Assembly: GCA_036365145.1 (NCBI GenBank)
Contig: JAEOAD010000052.1
Location: 16,413,501 to 16,477,500 of the forward strand
Direction: 5' to 3'
Source: Orientallactaga sibirica
Lineage: Eukaryota > Chordata > Mammalia > Rodentia > Dipodidae
DNA length: 64,000 bases
The translations under genes were made by a program, and so were the position numbers. The notes below the pieces were generated by a model. The model did not search any database and was not told the DNA's origin. It saw only the letters and a program-made list of their open reading frames with translations. Positions within the stretch are counted from its first letter, which is position 1, and each line of letters opens with the position of its first letter. Of the stretch, positions 11,693 through 64,000 are shown piece after piece.

Positions 11693-13270
11693 TGAAAGAA
11701 AGTGAAAAAGAATTCCAGTTTTCAAAAAATAAAGTAACAGACAGATGGGAAAAAATGAACATTTCTTGGAATAAGATCATCTCCACATCTATTCTGTGTT
11801 TAGAATCAATAGTTAAAACCACAAAAATAAGAATATCAGTTGAGAGAATACAGAGAACAATAAAGATACTGAGACAACTAATAATATAATTCCAAAGATA
11901 TCAGTTTTTCTTTTGTAGAACCCTTTTCTTCCCACTTTTTATATCCTTGATATTTTGGAGGACAGACACTTCATATCAATCTTCTTTCATCTTTTTAGGA
12001 AATCACTGAATATGTCAGTGAGCTGACACAACATTAAAGTGGTGGTTCTTATCTGCTCATGCCTTGCCCTGTTTCTGAACAGTAACATTCTGGATTTAGG
12101 ATAGGGCTGGGTTTGGAGGATGAGATGGCTCTTTAATCCAAGGTTAATGAGTTAGAGTTTTCTAGGACATTTCCACAAAAAAGGGCAGTTTCCCAGGCCT
12201 CACAATATATAGCAAGAAGAGCAGGGACCTGGGGTTTGGAAACCATCATTGAATCTCTGCAGGGAGATGCAGACCCAAAGTCAGTGGGCTCTGCTGGAAG
12301 CAGGTTAGGGGTGGTCCTATACCTACCCCCATGGGATCTTTCAGAGTGAGCCACACTCAGGAAGAGGAGAATGGGAAGCAGAGGGAGTCAGGTGTCCTGC
12401 TCATGCAATATGGATGGGGTAATGGAATACTGTATCTTACCCCCCACTGATCCTGCTCCCTAACCCTCCTGGCTCCGGGGACCTCAGCTCGGCTGCAGAG
12501 CCATCACTGAAGGGCAGGGAGGAACCCAGCCCCCGTCCCTCAATCCCCTGACTACAAGGCTCTTGACCTGGGGCTCACGGCCAGAGGAAGAGGTAGGAAC
12601 TATGGACTCAGGAATTAAGTTCCAGTGGGAAAGTGGGATTCTGCTATGAAGGCAGACAGGCAGAAGAGGGGAAACCAGGATGAGGTAGTGGGAAAAGGCT
12701 CATCACTTGGCACCAAGGAGACTCCCAGGACACAGAAAGGCTGGAGAAAGGCATGGCATACTTTGTGCAGCAGGGCCACTGTGACTCGACCTCGTCCTCA
12801 GCCTCAACTTCTAATCCTTGGAGTCCCCAGACCTGCCCTTCCATTCTGACGATGTCTCCTGGCATCTGGCTTTCTTTCCAACCTGCTCAAGGAGGGTACA
12901 GGGATGAGAGAATGAGCTCAGGGACATTGCCAAGCTTGAAACCCTGAAAAGCTTTGTATAGAGGGGTGGATATGGGGCTGGAAAGAAAAAATCCAGAGGC
13001 ACTCCAAGTACTGCCTCTTTCCAAGTTCCGGGCTACCTCTTTGACCATGGAAAGTGGTGCACGTCCCCCATAGCTCCTCATTAGGGAAGTTAAGTCCTTA
13101 ACCTATATTTTGAGAACACTAGGTGAAGGGCACTGGCCGGGGAAGGGGAATGTCCTTTTCTCTGCTCCTTGTTCCCCAGGCTTTGGCTTTTGTGTGTTTG
13201 TGCGTTGCAATATGCATCCATTTCCCTCCACCTCATTCTGCTGCCCCTCCCGCCCCCTGCTCACTCACAG
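11693..13270. other. OTOF: OTOF intron 6, 3' end, unique
   Basis: About 1.6 kb up to the exon 7 acceptor. No match to the expected exon 6 residues was found here or elsewhere upstream in the window. Confidence 0.55.
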
Positions 13271-54676
<41,406 letters not shown>

Positions 54677-55498
54677 ATGCCCACCCTAGCAGTCTCCAGA
54701 ACTTGCTTCATTTGCTTCCCTGGATGGACTCTTTCCTAATACCCCAGGGAGCCTCAAGTGCACTACACCCACCCTGTCAGCCTTGGGCAGGGAGACTGCC
54801 TCCTGCCTGCTGAGCTCCTGTGCTCCACTTCTCTCCCCAACCATCTATTGCTTGCCTGGTCTTGTCCCTTTAGTCCTTCTTATGGGTTGGGGCACATAAG
54901 CAAAGGGTGGGGACTGGGAGGTTCCCTTTTGCCCCACCTTGCTGAAGCACCACCCTCCTTCCTGATCAGCTCTAGTGGAAGCTTTCCCAGTGCCCCTGAC
55001 CTTCCAAATCTTGGGTTAAAGCTTTAATGAAATTAACCAGGGAACATGGGCCAGTGCCTAGAACTTTGAAAAGAATGAACAAACAAAAACCATCACCACC
55101 CATTTGCAAGACACAAAAATGTGAGTAGAGACACCACCACCAGTCTGTGCCCCACAGAGCAGCCTACCCACAAGCCCTGAGGCTGAGGCACCGCCCCTTC
55201 CACCTTGCTTTCCTCCTGGTTCTCCTCTTCCCTAGGCATCCTCTTATCTGCAGTTGCATAGCCTGGGGGTTCCTACCATTTCCCAGACAAGTGTGTGCAA
55301 GCCAGGACAAGAGCCTTGAGAACGAACTCCATGCCCTACCCACCCTGGAGATAGTCTCTCCTGCCTGCCTTGCAGCCATAGCCAGGAGTTGGCATTTACA
55401 ATGCTACCCCCTGCCTGCATCTGGGATTCAGTTGGCTGTCTTCCCTTTGTTGAGTGTAATTTTTCTCTTAATCAAATAAATCAAATCCTGAAATAAGT
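54677..55498 (+). other. OTOF: OTOF 3'UTR
   Basis: About 0.82 kb from the exon 48 stop codon to just past the poly(A) signal. CT-rich and free of SINEs. The end point is an estimate (15-20 bases after AATAAA). Confidence 0.75.
55475..55480 (+). terminator. OTOF: OTOF poly(A) signal AATAAA
   Basis: Canonical hexamer within aatcaaataaatcaaatc, about 800 bp after the exon 48 stop. It is the only clear AATAAA on this strand between 54676 and the start of DRC1. Confidence 0.75.
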
Positions 55499-55931
55499 CT
55501 GCATTGGTCCAGTGAGAGGAGAGTCTTCAGGACGCAGCACAGGGTCACTCTGTCTTCTTGGGTGGTGTCTTCTTTGTGGCCCAACATTCATGGTAGGCCT
55601 CAGGAGCAGGGCTGCTTACTCAGACTGCCCAAAGGAAGAACCTTCCTCCGCAGCCCAGAGGCACATTAGCCCCCACCCTCCAAGGCACAGAGATAATCTG
55701 TCAGTTTGGGACAATCTGAAAGCTTACTATGCCAAAGCTCCAGTACCCACCCATAGAAACTAGCTGTTCCCAAGAATAAGAAAAGGGTCATATGCTACTG
55801 GTCTTGGCACCTGCCACACACCAGTCTGAACCCAGTGACAAAATTCCCTCATGCCACACAAATAAGGCTTGGCCCCTAGTCTCACTAGACTTGGGCCCTT
55901 TAATGACATCCAGCCTCAGTTTTCAAAAGAC

Positions 55932-55937
55932 TTTAAT
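55932..55937 (-). terminator. DRC1: DRC1 candidate poly(A) signal ATTAAA
   Basis: ATTAAA on the minus strand about 150 bp past the DRC1 stop. A second ATTAAA lies at 55899-55904. No AATAAA on this strand is closer to the stop. Either places the DRC1 3' end about 400 bp from the OTOF 3' end. Confidence 0.5.
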
Positions 55938-56088
55938 TGGAACTGGGGGAATAACTGCTGCCTTACTTTGACAGGTTCATACAGTTCTGGAAAACTTAGT
56001 ATGGGCCCATATCCCTGGGTGACAGGTGCTAACTCTGACACCAGCCCCAGTGCCAACTTGGGACACCTCAGCCTTTGGAGTTCTGCTT

Positions 56089-60901
<4,813 letters not shown>

Positions 60902-61170
60902 CTGGAGAAAGATGCAAGGGTAACTATGGGTTGGGATTACACAAGCACATGTTTGAGAGATAAGAAAATGGAGCAAAGTTTCAGAGAATTTGCAGAGGGG
61001 AATATTTACACAAAGAAAAAGAAGAGATTAAAAAGAAATGGATGGGAGTGGCACATGGGGGCTGCAAAACAATGGCAGTTTTCTAATTCTAAATCTGGCT
61101 CACAGGTGTTCAATGTACTAATATTCATATTGCTTGACTGTTATAAATACCATTTTGAACACAAATGTTT

Positions 61171-61325
61171 TAATTTTTTTTTTTTTTTTTGGTTTTTCAA
61201 GGTAGGGTCTCACTCTAGCTCAGGCTGACCTGGAATTCACTCTGTATTCTCAGGGTGGCCTTGAACTCATGGCGATCCTCTGCCTCCCGAGTGCTGGGAT
61301 TAAAGGGTGCACCACCACGCCTGGC
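61171..61325 (-). mobile_element. B1 SINE, young
   Basis: Flanked by caaatgttttaattttt on both sides, an exact target duplication. Confidence 0.93.
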
Positions 61326-61460
61326 CCAAATGTTTTAATTTTTTAAATTTAAAAAGTCTTCCTTCTACTTCTGTCATCCCAATTCATTCAATTTATCTCC
61401 CAGGGGCAAACTGATGTTATCAGGCTTTATACATATCCTTCCAAAGTAATAGTATATTCA

Positions 61461-61643
61461 AGCCAGGCGTGGTGGTGCACGCCTTTACTCCCAGCACTTG
61501 GGAGGCGGAGGTAAGAGGATTGTGGTGAGTTTGAGGCCACCCTGAGACGACATAGTGAATTCCAGGTTAGCCTGAGCTAGAGTGAGACCCTACCATGAAA
61601 AAAGAGAGAGAGAGAGAGAGAGAAAGAAAGAAAGAAAGAAAGA
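61461..61643 (+). mobile_element. B1 SINE with (GA)n/(GAAA)n tail
   Basis: agccaggcgtggtggtgcac head; the tail has turned into GA and GAAA units. Confidence 0.9.
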
Positions 61644-61660
61644 ACACATTCAGTGGGGAA

Positions 61661-61766
61661 AAATATTTCTGAGACAAGATCTTATTATGATGTTTCGGAT
61701 GGTCTCAAACTTGTAACCACTCTGCCTCAGCTAGGATTATAAGTATGTACCACTACACTTAACCTA
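61661..61766 (-). mobile_element. Old B1-like fragment
   Basis: ctgagacaagatcttattat to gtatgtaccactacactt; weak B1 similarity. Confidence 0.5.
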
Positions 61767-61901
61767 GAAATAGCATATAAGCAAATACATACATGCTTTT
61801 CCTTCCTATTTTCATAAAAATATTTCTACACATGTAGTTCTATACTTCTCTTTCTTCTCGAGCTAATAAATGTTTCTTGTATATAAATATGTAAAGAACT
61901 G

Positions 61902-62318
61902 GGGGCTGAAGAGATGGCTTCATGGTTAAGGTGCTTGCCTGTGAAGTCTAAGGACCCAGGTTTGATTCCCCAGTACCCATGTAAAGCCAGATGCACAAGG
62001 CGGGGCATGCATCTGGAGTTAGTTTGCAGTAGCTGGAGACCCTGGTATACCTATTCTCTCTATATATGCCTTTTTCTCTATATATCAAATAATTTTTTTT
62101 ATTTTTTTTTGCAAGAAAGAGAGAATTGGTGCACCAGGGCCTCCAGCCACTGCAATTGAACTCCAGACACATGTGCCACCTTGTGCGCTTGTGTCACTTT
62201 GTGTGTCTGGCTTACATGGTACCTGGAGAGTTGAACATAGGTCCTTAGGCTTCACAGGAAAGTGCCTAAACAGCTAAGCCATCTCTCCAGCCCCAAATAA
62301 ATAATTTTTTAAATGTAA
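61902..62318 (+). mobile_element. B2-headed tRNA SINE interrupted by an inverted copy
   Basis: Outer element flanked by atgtaaagaact on both sides. Its tail was split by the minus-strand element listed next. Confidence 0.85.
62090..62294 (-). mobile_element. B2-headed tRNA SINE inserted in the tail of another
   Basis: T-tract first, ending catctctccagcccc. The outer tail (caaataa) is repeated on both sides of it. Confidence 0.87.
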
Positions 62319-62401
62319 AGAACTTTCATGTTCTTTGTTATTTTTTATAGTTTTATAGTATGCCATTGTGTAGGCATACCACACTCTTCAAATAATGCTT
62401 C

Positions 62402-62462
62402 AGGGTAGGGAAGATGCCTCAGTGGTTAAAGGCACTTGCTTGCAAATAAAGCTGTTATTTTT
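62402..62462 (+). mobile_element. tRNA-SINE head fragment
   Basis: gggaagatgcctcagtggtt and aggcacttgcttgcaa only. Confidence 0.55.
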
Positions 62463-62506
62463 TTAAAAAAAAACTCCAATAAATGCATTATTTTAACTGT
62501 ATTGAG

Positions 62507-62663
62507 CAGGGTATGGTGGTATCGGCCTGAAATCCTAGCACTTGTGACGTAACGGCAGGAGGATTAGGAGTTCAAGGTCATCCTTGATTGCACAGAGTTT
62601 GAAGCCAGTCTGGGCTACATAAAGACTCTGTCTCAGAGCCAAAAATCAATCAATCAATATTTT
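62507..62663 (+). mobile_element. Old B1-like SINE
   Basis: gcagggtatggtggtatcgg to agactctgtctcagagcc; tail caatcaatcaatc. Confidence 0.65.
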
Positions 62664-64000
62664 TTTTTCTAAATCAATACAACTTCTCAAATTTATTTAT
62701 TTTTCTTAAAGAAGTACTTCTAATCTCTGCCAAAAGGGAGGTGAGGAAAGGTACCCCCTCTCCCTTGTAAACACTGAAATACAGATCTGGGAAACCAGGA
62801 TCGACACACACAAAAAGTGCATTTTACAAAATATCAACTAAAATATATTTTACATGGATTATGCTTCCATCGAAATTCTACCAGCTGCATTTTCAGGTTC
62901 GAAAAAATATTTCCACATCTAAGAGATTTCAAAATCGTGTAAGTTCTGGGTAGCAAGCCCCTGCCTCCCGTGAGGAGGGCCTTATCTCCTCTTCTACAGG
63001 TGAGGTTGGGCTCCTTGGCAGCATCCTGGGAACAAGCAGGCTCCAAAGCTCTCCAGGGCTCCTCTGCCACTCTACCAACCTCTTACTGCCTGCCCACCTA
63101 GACTGATGCCTTCTTCCAGCTTATTCAATACAAGACGACCTCAAGTTTGGGATCAGGCTTCCAAAGCACAAATTCCTACCTGAAGCCACCAGGCCTCACC
63201 CAGTCCAACGAGCAGTTAGAAACAACCCATCTTCTAAGGGTCAGGACAGGGACCTGAGGTTGCCAGGGTGGTACCCCAAGGGATCATTCTCACCTTCCAT
63301 AGTAGCCTATGTCTAACTGTCCTCACCCAGGGCCACCTCCTCAGCCTGCTTCCCCTAAGGGAGGACCCCGTGCTGCCTTCCTTGGCTCCTGCCCCAGGGC
63401 ATGCCCTTGTGGAAGTGCTCAGCCAGCAGGCTCAGTCACACTGCACCTCCTTCCCCATGCTCCTCTTTGGTACAAACAGGAAATAATCAGGCCTCCAGTC
63501 CCTTAGACAGCCAGGCCCAGTCCTGGCAAGGACAACAGGGGGATGAGCCTCCTAATCAACCTACTCTGGAGGGCAGCATGAGATGAAAACAGTCTCTGGG
63601 CAATAGGAACAAACAGAAAATGCAGGTCCCTAGCTCCTAGAGTGGTGGCTGCAGCTCAGCAGGTCTGTGGACTGATACAGTGTTGATTCTTGCTGGGATG
63701 TAAATTAGTGCAATCTACAAAAGACTAGGGGTGACGGGTGGCAGGGCAAGGGGAGCCACAGCACTCCTTTGGTTTGATTTTGGGTGGGTGTGGCTTAGAG
63801 GATTGTGTGAAGTTCTGCAAGAGGCTTCCCAGAACCTCCAAGTATAAGGCAAGAGGAAAAATCTTCAACAAATCAGGTAGCAATTTTCCTTGCCCCCTGC
63901 CCTCCACTGTCGCCCAACACCCATCTACCCCCAGGCATGATAAACTCCATGATGACCAGTTAATTTTCTGAGGAGCCAGACCTGCTGGGTATTCCTCAAT
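62664..64000. other. DRC1 intron, unique sequence with an mRNA-like 3' end on the minus strand
   Basis: About 1.3 kb free of SINEs. Read on the minus strand it ends aaataaataaatttgagaag, then A-rich sequence near 62661-62669, as expected of a poly(A)-tailed transcript end. I recognise no protein. Confidence 0.4.

Noticed and set aside
55540..55630. Minus-strand frame reading PEAYHECWATKKTPPKKTE then stop, near the expected DRC1 3' end
   Set aside because: An in-frame stop lies just upstream and no acceptor restores it. The true DRC1 end (NSELQ...PTK) was found at 56089-56145.

Overview
The window is mammalian nuclear DNA, almost certainly from a rodent. It holds two convergent protein-coding genes, spliced with GT-AG introns, in a dense background of rodent SINEs. 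The SINEs are 7SL-derived B1 elements, short ID elements, ID+B1 composites resembling B4, and many copies of a B2-headed tRNA-derived SINE. The body of that last family (CCAGATGCA, a CTGGAGTTCGTTTGCAGTGGCTGGAGGCCCTGGC-type core and a CT-rich tail) is not the mouse or rat B2 body. I infer a dipodoid rodent such as a jerboa or jumping mouse, with moderate confidence.

Gene 1 (+ strand, about 13.27-55.5 kb) is OTOF, encoding otoferlin, the multi-C2 ferlin that acts as calcium sensor and vesicle-priming factor at inner-hair-cell ribbon synapses. The first exon visible corresponds to exon 7 of the 48-exon human gene, and every later exon to the 3' end can be placed by splice sites and protein similarity. 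The first 13 kb are intron 6. Exons 7-12 are spread over 15 kb. Exons 13-46 are compact, with many introns of only 90-150 bp. Two alternative last coding exons follow (47 and 48), then a 3'UTR with AATAAA at 55475. The window covers C2B, FerI, C2C, FerB, C2D, C2E, the charged linker, C2F, C2G and the C-terminal membrane anchor, roughly 92% of the protein; C2A lies upstream.

Gene 2 (- strand, 60.9 kb down to about 55.9 kb, continuing beyond the window) is the 3' end of DRC1 (CCDC164), the nexin-dynein regulatory complex subunit of motile cilia. Four terminal coding exons are visible. OTOF and DRC1 converge tail to tail, with their poly(A) signals about 420-460 bp apart; this matches the human gene order as I recall it.

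Two reading-frame problems stand out in an otherwise intact OTOF. Exon 35 appears to lack one base inside a GGCCCT tandem repeat, which would give a stop in exon 38. Alternative last exon 47 is 4 bp short just after its splice acceptor, which breaks the frame from exon 46, whereas exon 48 is intact. The first could be an assembly or sequencing error. The second would remove the membrane anchor of the exon-47 isoform only.

I found no bacterial, viral, CRISPR or otherwise novel gene system. The remaining interest is in the transposon archaeology: repeated use of the same insertion site, nested inverted SINEs, a long purine-strand tract, and an mRNA-like 3' end on the minus strand in a DRC1 intron.
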